Shown: positions 30,454 to 41,149 of the stretch, in pieces
Position numbering within the stretch: the first letter of the stretch is position 1
How the letters are laid out: every line of letters begins with the position of its first letter
Origin: Bacteroides faecichinchillae JCM 17102
GTDB taxonomy: Bacteria; Bacteroidota; Bacteroidia; Bacteroidales; Bacteroidaceae
Assembly (NCBI RefSeq): GCF_000614145.1
Contig: NZ_BAKK01000015.1
Location: forward strand, 1 to 64,000
Direction of reading: 5' to 3'
DNA: 64,000 bases
Position numbers and translations under genes: made by a program
Notes under the pieces: model-generated
Database searches by the model: none
What the model saw: only the letters and a program-made list of their open reading frames with translations
Told to the model about the DNA's origin: nothing

Positions 30454-32445
30454 ATGAATAAAAATTTCGCAATTTCTTTGCTATTTTTGTTTGGGAGTGC
30501 TGCGTTATCAGCACAAGTAAAGCTATTACCCATATTCTCTGATAATATGGTGTTACAGCAGCAAACGCAAGCACTTGTTTGGGGAGAAACTAAACCGAAT
30601 AAAACGGTGGAAGTAACTACTTCTTGGAATAAGAAGAAGTATACTGTACAGGCAGATGCTCAAGGTAAATGGAAAACTAAGGTAGAAACTCCGGTAGCTG
30701 GTGGACCTTATACGATGACTATCTCTGATGGAAAGCCTGTAAAACTCAATAATGTGATGATTGGTGAAGTGTGGGTTTGTTCGGGACAATCTAATATGGA
30801 GATGCAGGTAGAAGGTTGGGGTAAGGTAAATAACTATGAGCAGGAAAAACAAGAAGCCAATAATTATCCGAATATTCGTTTTTTGTTGGTGAAAAATGCC
30901 ATAAGTCCTAAACCTATTGATAAAATTGAAGCTGCGGAAAATGGTTGGCAGGTTTGTTCTTCGAAAAGTGTAGCAAATTTTTCTGCTGCCGGATATTTTT
31001 TCGGACGTGATCTGAATAAATATCGTAATGTGCCGATTGGGCTGATTGACACTTCCTGGGGTGGTACAATTATAGAAACATGGACGAGTCATGAAGCATT
31101 GGCTACTATGCCAAGTATGCAGAAAAGATTGAAAGCATTGGAAGGGCAGCCAGCGACACAAGAAGGACGCAAGAAGAAATATGAGGCTGATGTTGAGGCT
31201 TGGAAAGTGAATATTGAAAAGATTGATAAAGGGTGCGTCAATGGCGAGGCTATATGGGCAGCTCCTAATTTTGATGATAACGCGTGGAAGACAATGAAGA
31301 TTCCCGGTTGGATGCAGGAAAATGGATTACCGGGATTTAATGGTCTTGTTTGGTTTAGAAAGACTATAGATATTCCTGCTGGTTGGGCGGGAAAAGAATT
31401 GACCTTAAATGTGGGTACTATTGATGATAATGATTTTACTTATTTCAATGGTGTAGAAGTTGGACATACGGAAGGATGGATGGCAGGTAGGAGTTATAAA
31501 ATTCCGAAATCCTTGGTGAAAGGGGGAAAGGCTGTGATTGCAGTACGAGTGCTCGATACTGGTGGTAATGGTGGTATCAACGGAAATCCGGAGAGTATAT
31601 CGCTTCGTCTTTCTGACTCAGAATCAATACAGATGGCGGGTGACTGGAAATATAAGGTTTCTTTGGATTTGAGAGAGATTGAGCCAATGCCTGTTGATAT
31701 GTCATGGAATCCGAATTATCCGACTCTATTGTTTAATGCGATGCTTAATCCGCTAATTCCTTATGCTATCAAAGGGGCGATTTGGTATCAAGGAGAATCA
31801 AATGCGGGAGAAGCTTATCAGTACCGTGAGTTGATGCCATTGATGATAACTGACTGGAGAAACCGTTGGGGGTATGATTTCCCTTTCTATATGGTACAGT
31901 TAGCTAGCTTTACAGCTCAACAAAAAGAACCGGTTGAATCTACTTGGGCAGAATTGAGAGAGGCTCAGACTCGGACGCTGCATTTGGCAAATACCGGTAT
32001 GGCTGTAGCCATTGATATAGGTGAAGAGGCTGACATTCATCCAAAGAATAAACAAGAAGTAGGACGCCGACTGGCTTTAGCAGCCCGCGCACAGACTTAT
32101 GGAGAAAAAATACCGTATTCAGGGCCCATGTACAGAAACTACAAGATTGAAGGCAATAAAATCCGAATTAACTTTAGTCATGTAAACGGTGGACTGAAAA
32201 CGAAAAATGGTGAGAAACCGAAAGGATTTACCATTGCCGGATTGGATCATAAATTCCATTGGGCAGATGCCGTCATTGAAGGAAACTCAATAGTTGTATC
32301 TTCACCCGAAGTACCTTTTCCGGTTGCGGTGCGTTATGCTTGGGCTGATTATCCTGTATGTAATATGTATAACGGTGCAGATCTTCCAATGTCTCCATTC
32401 CGTACAGATGATTGGAAAGGAATTACTAATGTTGATAAGCAATAG
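30454..32445 (+). CDS. Sialate O-acetylesterase-like SGNH enzyme
   Basis: Exported carbohydrate acetylesterase of 663 residues (signal peptide ending LSAQ). The SASA-type catalytic parts are visible: VWVCSGQSNMEM (nucleophile Ser), IWYQGESNAGEAY, and DIHPKNKQEVGRRLA (Asp-His). Inserted between them at roughly residues 265-390 is a GH2-like jelly-roll domain (LTLNVGTIDDNDFTYFNGVE), a known arrangement in this family. No sialidase or sialic-acid gene is nearby, so the enzyme probably removes acetyl groups from another sugar in the PUL substrate. First gene of a six-gene operon that ends at the terminator at 41060-41092. Confidence 0.85.
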   Translation: MNKNFAISLLFLFGSAALSAQVKLLPIFSDNMVLQQQTQALVWGETKPNKTVEVTTSWNKKKYTVQADAQGKWKTKVETPVAGGPYTMTISDGKPVKLNNVMIGEVWVCSGQSNMEMQVEGWGKVNNYEQEKQEANNYPNIRFLLVKNAISPKPIDKIEAAENGWQVCSSKSVANFSAAGYFFGRDLNKYRNVPIGLIDTSWGGTIIETWTSHEALATMPSMQKRLKALEGQPATQEGRKKKYEADVEAWKVNIEKIDKGCVNGEAIWAAPNFDDNAWKTMKIPGWMQENGLPGFNGLVWFRKTIDIPAGWAGKELTLNVGTIDDNDFTYFNGVEVGHTEGWMAGRSYKIPKSLVKGGKAVIAVRVLDTGGNGGINGNPESISLRLSDSESIQMAGDWKYKVSLDLREIEPMPVDMSWNPNYPTLLFNAMLNPLIPYAIKGAIWYQGESNAGEAYQYRELMPLMITDWRNRWGYDFPFYMVQLASFTAQQKEPVESTWAELREAQTRTLHLANTGMAVAIDIGEEADIHPKNKQEVGRRLALAARAQTYGEKIPYSGPMYRNYKIEGNKIRINFSHVNGGLKTKNGEKPKGFTIAGLDHKFHWADAVIEGNSIVVSSPEVPFPVAVRYAWADYPVCNMYNGADLPMSPFRTDDWKGITNVDKQ

Positions 32446-32476
32446 ACATTCATTTAATTAATACATTTAATAAACC

Positions 32477-34748
32477 ATGAAGAAACTAGTTTATTTAATT
32501 ATCTTCTTTTTGTATTCGACAGTGATAAATGCTCAACAAAAAGACTTGGTACAGTATGTGAATACACTGCAAGGTACTGATTCTAATTTTGGTTTGAGCT
32601 ACGGAAATACGTATCCTACAACAGGGATGCCTTATGGTATGCATATGTGGTCTGCACAAACAGGTAAGAATGGGGATGGCTTTAAATATCTTTATGCTTC
32701 TGATAAGATACGTGCCTTTAGTCAGTCACATCAATGTAGTCCTTGGGTAAGTGACTATGCTGTTTATTCATTTATGCCAGTGGTAGGCGAATTGGTGGTT
32801 AATCAAGATAATCGTGCTTCAAAATTCAGTCATGATAATGAGATAGCTAAACCTCATTATTATAAGGTGACATTTGATAATGGTATTACAACTGAAATGG
32901 CTCCTACTACGCGTGGTGTACATTTACGCTTCTCATATCCTTCTACCGATGATGCATATCTGGTGATTGACGGATATACAGATATGAGCGATATTAAGAT
33001 TGATCCGGAAAAGAGACAAATTTCAGGTTGGGTAAATAATCAGCGTTTTGTAAATGATTCAAAGTCGTTTCATAACTATTTTGTTGTTCAATTTGACAAA
33101 CCTTTTGAGGACTATGGAATATGGGAAAATCAAAAGGATGAGATATTCCCGAAAAAGAATGAAGGATCAGGAAAAGGATATGGAGCTTATGTTAAGTTTA
33201 AAAAAGGCTCTAAAGTACAGGCCAAAGCGGCTTCTTCTTATATTAGCCCGGAACAAGCATTGGTAACTTTAAATCAGGAGCTAGGTAAAGATAAAAATCT
33301 GGAAGTAACAAAAGCACGTGGTCAAAAGACATGGAATGAGTTGCTGAACAGAATTGTTGTTGAAGGTGGTACAGAAGAACAAATTAGGACTTTTTATTCT
33401 TGTCTGTTCCGCGCAAATCTATTCTCTCGTAAGTTCTATGAACGTAAGGAGAATGGAGAACCTTACTATTATAGCCCCTATAATGGCAAAATATATGATG
33501 GATATATGTATACTGATAACGGATTCTGGGATACTTTCCGTTCACAATTCCCATTGACAAATATTCTTCATCCGACTATGCAGGGACGTTATATGAATGC
33601 GTTGCTTGCTGCACAAGAACAATGTGCTGGTTGCCTTCCTGGTCTTCTCCGGGTGAGACAGGGGGTATGTTGGGTAATCACTCAATCTCACTTTTGGCTG
33701 ATGCATGGGCAAAAGGTGTTCGTTCTTTTGATCCTGAAAAAGCACTCAAAGCATATGCTAACGAAGCAATGAATAAAGGTCCTTGGGGAGGTGCTAACGG
33801 TCGTGGTTTTTGGAAAGAATATTTTGAATTAGGTTACGTTCCTTATCCGGAATCTATGGGATCAAGTGCGCAGACTATGGAATATGCTTATGATGATTTC
33901 TGCGGTTACCAATTGGCTAAAATGGTTGGAAATAAGCACTATCAAGATGTCTTTTCCAGACAAATGTATAATTATAAAAATGTGTTCGACAAGTCTATCG
34001 GGTTTATGCGCGGTAAAGGTGTAGATGGTAAATGGCAAGAACCATTCGATCCGTTAGAATGGGGCGGACCTTTCTGTGAAGGTAACGCATGGCATTATAC
34101 ATGGTCAGTATTTCACGATGTACAAGGATTGATCGATTTGTTTGGAAGTGACGAGAAGTTTACGACTAAAATAGATTCAGTGTTTACTCTTCCTAATGTT
34201 ATCAAACCAGGAACTTATGGTGGTGTGATCCATGAAATGAAAGAAATGGAACTAGCTAATATGGACAATATGCTCATGGTAACCAACCGATTCAACATAT
34301 GCCATATTTGTATTGCTATGCCGGACAACCTTGGAAAACTCAATATTGGGTACGTCAGATTGTTGAAAGATTGTACAATTCTACAGAAAAAGGATATCCG
34401 GGTGATGAAGACCAAGGTGGTATGTCTTCATGGTATATATTGAGTTCATTAGGTATTTATTCAGTTTGTCCGGGTACGGATGAATATGTAATTGGTAGTC
34501 CGTTATTTAAGAAAGCTACCATTACAATGGAGAATGGAAATAAATTTGTGATTGAAGCAGGTAATAATAGTAAAGAGAATCTGTATATACAGTCGGCCAC
34601 TTTGAACGGAAGAGATCTGGATAAGAATTACATTCGTTATGACGATATTTTCGATGGTGGAGTGTTGAAATTTGAAATGGGAAGCCAACCAAACAAAGAA
34701 AGATGTACTTCCAAGTATGCTGCTCCTTTCTCTTTGTCTAAAGAATAA
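32477..34748 (+). CDS. GH92 family enzyme with Glu-to-Gln change at the acid position, two apparent frameshifts
   Basis: Exported GH92 protein of about 757 residues after repair (signal peptide ending INAQ). Family signs: NTLQGTDSNFGLSYGNTYP, PTTGMPYGMHMW, FWDTFRSQFPLTN, and GDEDQGGMSSWYILSSLG with the acidic base region intact. In the acid loop the repaired frame reads HGNQPIQHMPYLY, with Gln at codon 34284-34286 where both paralogues here have Glu (NEP). From published work on GH92 members acting on mannose-1-phosphodiesters, this replacement goes with loss of the acid and use on phosphate leaving groups. That function here is inference. Frame breaks at 33626 and 34272 are each mended by one extra G. 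Confidence 0.85.
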
Positions 34749-34776
34749 GAATTCGTTTAATGAATGAAAATCCATA

Positions 34777-36935
34777 ATGAAATATAAGTTTTTTTGTGTG
34801 TTATTGTTTGCGTCTGTTTTGATGAGTGGAAAGGTGGCCAAGGCTCAGGTTGCGGCAACCGATTACGCCCATCAGGTAAATACGCTGATTGGTACGAAAG
34901 GAGTAGGGTTAGCTTCGGGATATCTTTATCCAGGAGCGACTTATCCTTTTGGTATGGTGCAATTCACACCGTCTTACTTTTCCAAACGGTCGGGATTTGT
35001 GATTAACCAATTAAGTGGTGCAGGATGCGAACATATGGGAAACTTTCCGACTTTTCCTGTCAAAGGAAAATTGAAGATGTCTCCTAACAATATATTGGAC
35101 TATCGGATCAATGTAACAGAAGAAAAGGGACATGCAGGTTATTATGAGGCAACAGTGCAAGAGAGTATCAAAGCCCAGCTGACGGTAACGGAAAGAACAG
35201 GGATGGCGCATTATGAGTACCCGGAAGATCAACAGTTTGGTACTGTCATTATCGGAGGAGGAATTTCAGCTACTCCAATAAAACAGGCTGCTATAGTCAT
35301 TACTGCTCCAAATAGATGTGAGGGATATGCCGAAGGAGGTAATTTCTGCGGACTTAATACTCCTTATAAAGTGTATTTTGCTGCTGAATTTGATACGGAT
35401 GCTTTGGAATTCGGAATTTGGAAAAGAGATGAACTGAAGCCAAATACCACTTTTGCAGAAGGAGAATATTCCGGAGTTTATTTCACATTTGATGTAAATA
35501 AAAAGAAGAATATACAATATAAAATCGGTGTGTCGTATGTTTCTGTTGAGAATGCAAAGGAAAATCTAAAAGCTGAAAATTCAGGATGGAATTTTGCACA
35601 GATACAAAACCAGGCTGAAACGAAGTGGAATCATTATTTGGGAATGATTGAAGTAGAAGGTACAAATCCGGACCGTACTACACAATTCTATACACATCTG
35701 TATCGCTCTTTTGTTCATCCGAATGTATGCAGTGATGTGAATGGAGAATATATGGGTGCAGATTTCAGAGTTCATAAATCCCGTTCGAAACATTATACTT
35801 CATTTAGTAATTGGGATACTTACCGCACACAGATACAGCTGTTAGCAATGTTGGATCCTGAAGTAACCTCCGATATCGTGATTTCTCATCAGTTATTTGC
35901 CGAGCAATCCGGAGGTTCTTTCCCACGCTGGGTAATGGCAAATATAGAAACAGGTGTTATGCAAGGTGATCCTAGTTCTATTTTGGTATCCAATGCTTAT
36001 GCCTTTGGTGCCCGCAATTATGACCCGAAGCCACTTTTCAAGATCATGCGAAAAGGAGCGGAAGAACCTGGAGCTAAGTCACAGAATGAGGAAACTCGTC
36101 CGGGACTGAAACAATATCTTGAGAAAGGTTACTACAATGCTTCTATTCAGTTAGAATATACGTCAGCAGATTTTGCAATCGGACAATTTGCTTTACATGC
36201 CGTTGGTGATGAATTTGCCAGTTGGCGTTATTTCCATTTTGCCCGTTCCTGGAAGAACCTCTATAACCCAGAGACAGGTTGGTTACAGTCACGTCATCCG
36301 GACGGTTCCTGGAAATCGTTAGGAGAGGACTTTCGTGAATCTACCTATAAGAACTATTTCTGGATGGTTCCTTATAATATTGCTGGTTTGGTAGACATTA
36401 TTGGTGGTAAGGCGGAAGCGAAAAACGTCTAGATGAATTTTTTAATCGATTGGACGCAGGATATAATGATGCCTGGTTTGCTTCTGGTAATGAACCGAGT
36501 TTCCATATTCCTTGGGTATACAATTGGATTGGTCGTCCGTATAAAGCTCAGGAAGTTATCAACCGAGTATTGAATGAACAATATTCCAGTAAGATAGACG
36601 GTTTGCCGGGCAATGACGATTTAGGTACTATGGGAGCTTGGTATGTATTTGCCTGTATCGGATTATATCCTGAAATTCCGGGTGTAGGAGGTTTCACTGT
36701 AAATACACCCATATTTTCGTCAGTGAAAGTACATTTGAAGAAAGGAGATATAGTAATTAAAGGTGGTTCGGAAAAGAATATCTATATACATTCCATGAGA
36801 CTGAATGGTAAACCATATGATAGTACTTGGATCGATTGGGATGAGCTTTCCAATGGAGCTACGATTGATTATGGTACTTCAAGTAAACCGGATACAAAAT
36901 GGGGAACAAAAATTCTTCCTCCTTCTTTTCCTTAA
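34777..36935 (+). CDS. GH92 alpha-mannosidase (third copy), one apparent frameshift
   Basis: Exported exo-alpha-mannosidase, about 719 residues after repair, with a signal peptide ending AKAQ and no lipobox. Signs: YAHQVNTLIGTKGVGLASG, YPGATYPFGMVQFTP, GAGCEHMGNFPTFP, FSNWDTYRTQ, SGNEPSFHIPWVYNW with the presumed acid Glu (codon 36492-36494), and PGNDDLGTMGAWYVF with the base region. The frame breaks at 36421-36425; a sixth A gives AKKRLDEFFNRLD and continuous homology. It is 28 bases downstream of the Gln-type GH92 and 28 upstream of the GH130 gene. Confidence 0.88.
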
Positions 36936-36963
36936 TTAAGGTTTAATTCTAAATGGTATAAAT

Positions 36964-38115
36964 ATGAAAAGAAACTTTTTGAATATTGCCTGTATATTGA
37001 TGGCAGCAGCTTTTATTTCATCGTGTGGTGAGAAAAAACAAATATCTCAGGAATTTCCGGATTGGGCATGGGCCGATTTTCAACGTCCGGCAGGAGTGAA
37101 TCCGGTTATTTCTCCGGACACTACTACCTTCTTCTATTGTCCGATGCGACAAGACTCAGTTGCGTGGGAGGCAAGCGACACCTTTAATCCGGCAGCTACG
37201 ATTTATGATGGTAAAGTGGTTGTTCTTTACCGGGCAGAAGATAATTCGGCTGTAGGTATTGGTAGCCGTACTTCCCGCTTGGGATATGCTTACTCGGAAG
37301 ATGGATTGAACTTCAAACGTATGTCCGCTCCTGTTTTTTATCCGGGTGATGATAGCCAAAAAGAGTTAGAATGCCCCGGAGGTTGCGAAGATCCTCGGAT
37401 TGCAATGACTGAAGATGGATTGTATGTAATGCTTTACACTCAATGGAATCGTAAGAAGGCACGTTTGGCAGTGGCTACATCTCGTGATTTGCAAACATGG
37501 GAGAAATATGGTCCTGCTTTTGCAAAAGCTTATGACGGACGTTTCTTCGATGAATTCTCGAAATCAGCTTCTATCATAACAAAACTGGTAGACGGTAAAC
37601 AAGTCATAGCAAAGATTGGTGGAAAATATTGGATGTATTGGGGAGAGAAGTTCGTAAATGTGGCAACTTCTACAGACTTGGTAAATTGGGAGCCAATGTT
37701 GGACGAAAATGGAAACTTTCTGAAAGTGATGACTACTCGTGAAGGTAAATTTGATAGTGATTTAACCGAATGCGGACCTCCGGCAATCATGACAGATAAG
37801 GGAATTCTTCTAATGTATAATGGAAAAAATAAAGCTGGTGCAGAAGGTGATACACTTTATACAGCCAACTCTTATTGTGCCGGACAGGCTTTGTTTGATA
37901 CAAATGATCCGACTAAACTGGTTGATCGTCTGGATAAACCGTTCTATGTCCCTGAGTCAGATTTTGAAAAGAGTGGCCAATATCCGGCAGGTACAGTATT
38001 TATTGAGGGATTGGTATATTATAAAGACAAGTGGTATTTGTATTATGGTTGTGCAGATTCACGTGTGGCAGTAGCCGTATATGATCCTACTAAAGCCAAT
38101 GGAGGTAATAAATGA
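36964..38115 (+). CDS. GH130 beta-mannoside hydrolase/phosphorylase lipoprotein
   Basis: 383-residue lipoprotein (lipobox FISSC) with the five-bladed propeller pattern of GH130: NPVISPD, FNPAATIYDGKVVVLYRAED, SRLGYAYSEDG, ECPGGCEDPRIA, and LTECGPPAIMTDKGILLMYN. Most GH130 enzymes are cytoplasmic phosphorylases; exported members of Bacteroides PULs are known beta-1,2-mannosidases (for example BT3780 and BACOVA_03624 in the literature). The lipoprotein signal makes a hydrolase more likely, since free phosphate is not expected to be abundant outside. Its stop overlaps the GH43 start by 4 bases (ATGA), so the two are translationally coupled. The beta-1,2-mannose specificity is an inference. Confidence 0.85.
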   Translation: MKRNFLNIACILMAAAFISSCGEKKQISQEFPDWAWADFQRPAGVNPVISPDTTTFFYCPMRQDSVAWEASDTFNPAATIYDGKVVVLYRAEDNSAVGIGSRTSRLGYAYSEDGLNFKRMSAPVFYPGDDSQKELECPGGCEDPRIAMTEDGLYVMLYTQWNRKKARLAVATSRDLQTWEKYGPAFAKAYDGRFFDEFSKSASIITKLVDGKQVIAKIGGKYWMYWGEKFVNVATSTDLVNWEPMLDENGNFLKVMTTREGKFDSDLTECGPPAIMTDKGILLMYNGKNKAGAEGDTLYTANSYCAGQALFDTNDPTKLVDRLDKPFYVPESDFEKSGQYPAGTVFIEGLVYYKDKWYLYYGCADSRVAVAVYDPTKANGGNK

Positions 38116-39650
38116 ATAAATTAGCTTTTTTCCTTCTCGGAATGATTTGTTCTCTGAATGCAGTAGGTCAAGAGGTCTATTTCCACAACCCAGTAATTCG
38201 GGGAGATATGCCTGATCCATCAGTTATTAAGATTAAAGATACTTATTATGCAGCCGGAACCTCTTCGGAGTGGGCTCCTTTTTATCCGATGTTTACTTCT
38301 AAGGATTTAATCAATTGGAAACAAGTAGGGCACGTTTTTAAAAAACAGCCGGATTGGACGGTTAATTCTTTCTGGGCACCAGAGTTGTTTTATCATAATA
38401 ATAAGGTTTATTGTTATTACACTGCTCGTCAAAAAAGTACCGGAATCTCATATATCGGGGTTGCCACTTCGGATTCTCCTTTACATGAGTTTACTGATCA
38501 TGGTCCTATCATTGAATATGGTACGGAAGCTATTGATGCTTTTGTATATGACGACAATGGACAGTTGTACATTAGTTGGAAAGCATACGGATTGGATAAA
38601 CGCCCAATCGAAATATTAGGCAGTAAATTATCTGCTGATGGATTGAAGTTGGAAGGTGAACCATTTACTCTGTTAGTCGATGATGAATACATTGGAATGG
38701 AAGGACAATATCATTTCAAGCAAGGTGAGTATTACTATATAGTATATGCTGCCCATGGATGTTGCGGACCGTCTAGTGATTACGATGTATATGTAGCCCG
38801 TTCCAAAAATTATACAGGACCTTATGAGAAATATGAAGGAAATCCTATTCTGCATGGTGGAAACGGTGATTATAAATCCTGTGGTCATGGTACTGCTGTG
38901 ACAACTCCTGATGGACGAATGTTTTATTTATGCCATGCTTATTTAAAGGGAGACGGATTTTACACCGGAAGACAACCGATTCTCCAGGAAATGTTTGTAG
39001 GTGGTGACCAATGGGTACATTTCAAAACTGGAAATGTGGCACAGGCTAAACAACCTGTACCATTTCCCGGTACGTTCCAGAAAGAGTCGGAAGACTTTGA
39101 AGATTCCTTTGGTGGAAAGAGCCTGAAAGTAGAATGGAACTGGAATTATCCTTATTCTGATGTCGTAACTACTTTCAAAAAGGGAAAGCTGTTGTTAGCA
39201 GGGCACCCTAAGAAAGGAAATCTTCATGGCACAGCTTTATGTTTGCGTGCAGAAACACCGGATTACTCTTATGAAACAAAGTTGGTGAATACAAATAAAA
39301 GTGTGAAAGGGCTGACAATGTACGGAGATGACAAAAATTTGGTTATATGGGGAGTTTCCGGCAATAAACTCTTCCTGAAAAGAATTAAAGATAATGAAGA
39401 ATCTACTCTGTACGAATCTGTTTGTAACAACAGAGAAGTTTATTTGAAAATCACAGTTGAAAAAGGAAGTCTTCTCAACTTCTACCAAAGTAAAGATGGA
39501 AAAGAGTGGACTTCGGTGCAGGATACGTATTTTCAAGGACAAGATTTAGTTCGTTGGGACAGAGTATCACGTCCGGGATTGATACATATAGGTGATGTAA
39601 ATGAACCGGCTGAATTTGAATATTTTAAAACACAAGTAAAAAATAAATGA
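38112..39650 (+). CDS. GH43 glycosidase with C-terminal beta-sandwich
   Basis: 512-residue exported enzyme (signal peptide ending VGQ). The propeller carries the GH43 catalytic set: Asp in DMPDPSVIKI (base), Asp in AIDAFVYDDNG (pKa modulator), and Glu in IGMEGQYHF (acid). Residues from about 320 on form a concanavalin-like domain (YSYETKLVNT, VYLKITVEKG), as in many beta-xylosidase/arabinofuranosidase subfamilies. Substrate is not certain: alpha-L-arabinofuranoside, beta-xyloside or a galactofuranoside-like bond are all possible. It is overlapped by 4 bases on both sides (GH130 before, SGNH after). Confidence 0.85.
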   Translation: MNKLAFFLLGMICSLNAVGQEVYFHNPVIRGDMPDPSVIKIKDTYYAAGTSSEWAPFYPMFTSKDLINWKQVGHVFKKQPDWTVNSFWAPELFYHNNKVYCYYTARQKSTGISYIGVATSDSPLHEFTDHGPIIEYGTEAIDAFVYDDNGQLYISWKAYGLDKRPIEILGSKLSADGLKLEGEPFTLLVDDEYIGMEGQYHFKQGEYYYIVYAAHGCCGPSSDYDVYVARSKNYTGPYEKYEGNPILHGGNGDYKSCGHGTAVTTPDGRMFYLCHAYLKGDGFYTGRQPILQEMFVGGDQWVHFKTGNVAQAKQPVPFPGTFQKESEDFEDSFGGKSLKVEWNWNYPYSDVVTTFKKGKLLLAGHPKKGNLHGTALCLRAETPDYSYETKLVNTNKSVKGLTMYGDDKNLVIWGVSGNKLFLKRIKDNEESTLYESVCNNREVYLKITVEKGSLLNFYQSKDGKEWTSVQDTYFQGQDLVRWDRVSRPGLIHIGDVNEPAEFEYFKTQVKNK

Positions 39651-41027
39651 GAAAGATTTTATTGATGGCAGTAGCGTCCATTTGTTTGGCGACTTCTGCA
39701 TTTGCTCAGACTGTAAAACCCTTCAAAGAAGGAGATAGAGCTGTTTTCTTAGGAAATAGTATAACGGATGGAGGACATTATCATTCGTTTATTTGGTTGT
39801 ATTACATGACACGTTTTCCGGATATGCATATCCGAGTGTTCAATGGTGGTATTGGAGGTGATACGGCTTATGACATGAACAAACGTTTGGATGGGGATAT
39901 CTTTAGTATGAACTACTGTGTTGATGGTCACCTTTGGAATGAATGATTCCGGTTATTTTGAATACAACGGTGATAATGCCAAAGAATTTGGTGAACAGAA
40001 GTATCAGGAGAGTATTAAAAATTTCCAGCAAATGGAGAAACGTTTCAAAGAACTGCCGAGTACGCGTATGGTAATGCTAGGAACTTCTCCTTATGATGAA
40101 ACAGCAAAAATAAAAGATAATACCGTATTCAAGAAAAAGAATGAGACGATTAAAAGAATCGTTGAATATCAGAAAGAATCGGCTGCGAAGAATGGTTGGG
40201 AATTTACCGATTTGAATGCACCGATGGTTGCACTAAATCAGCAGTTTCAGCAAAAAGACTCTACTTTTACTCTTTGTGGAAACGATAGAATTCATCCGGA
40301 TAACGATGGACACATGGTAATGGCTTATTTATTTTTGAAAGCACAAGGATTTAGTGGTAAGAATGTAGCGGATGTAGAAATTAACGCTAATAAAAAAGAG
40401 GCGATTAAATCAGAGAACTGTACCATTTCGAATATAAAGAAGATTGGTAAAGATATTAGCTTTGATTATCTGGCAGAGTCTTTGCCTTATCCTCTGGATA
40501 CGATTGCTCGTGGATGGGGATCAAAGAAAAGCCAGGCAGATGTTGTCAAGGTTGTTCCTTTTATGGAAGAAATGAATAGTGAGATCCTGAAGGTAACCGG
40601 GCTGAAAGGACAGTATAGATTGTTGATTGATGACGAAGAAATAGGTACTTGGAATGCTGCTGATCTGGAGAAAGGTATCAACTTGGCGGCTGAATCGAAG
40701 ACCCCTCAATATCAACAAGCATTGGCTATTATGCACCTCAATGAGTATCGTTGGGAACTTGAAAGAACTTTCCGCGAATATGCATGGTGTCAGTTTGGAT
40801 TCTTCCAACAGCAAGGATTGCTTTTTGCTAATAATAGAAAAGCGATCGAAGTCATGGACGAAAATGTAGATAAGAATATGTGGTTGAAAGGACGTCGTGA
40901 TATGTATTCGAAGATGATTTACGAATCTGTACGGGATGCACGCCAACAAGAGATGGACGTGTTGGTATCTAAAATTTATGAGATTAATAAACCGATTATA
41001 AGAAAGGTTGTTTTAAGGAAGATTTGA
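39647..41027 (+). CDS. SGNH/GDSL hydrolase (copy 2), one apparent frameshift
   Basis: Exported SGNH esterase of about 460 residues, paralogue of the gene at 9245. Signal peptide ending AFAQ. Blocks: LGNSITDGGHYHSF (Ser), VTFGMNDSGYFEY (Asn), and DRIHPDNDGH (Asp-His), then a C-terminal domain. The frame changes at 39911-39913; adding one A and one C gives MKPTVLMVTFGMND, the same sequence type as in copy 1. Last gene of the operon, starting inside the GH43 stop codon (ATGA). A 38-base stretch at 40314-40351 is identical to copy 1. Probable sugar deacylase. Confidence 0.82.
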
Positions 41028-41059
41028 TCTTTTCTTTTGAAAAGGATTGTAAAGCAGGA

Positions 41060-41092
41060 AATGGTGCAGACAGTGGTCGGCACCATTTTTTT
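41060..41092 (+). terminator. Terminator of the second PUL enzyme operon
   Basis: Stem AATGGTGC at 41060-41067 with GCACCATT at 41080-41087, followed by a run of T to 41092. It lies 32 bases after the SGNH stop codon. Confidence 0.75.
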
Positions 41093-41149
41093 ATTGTATA
41101 ACGTAGAAACTATTAAATCATAGAAAAGCGTAAAAATTCAATTAGAGAT

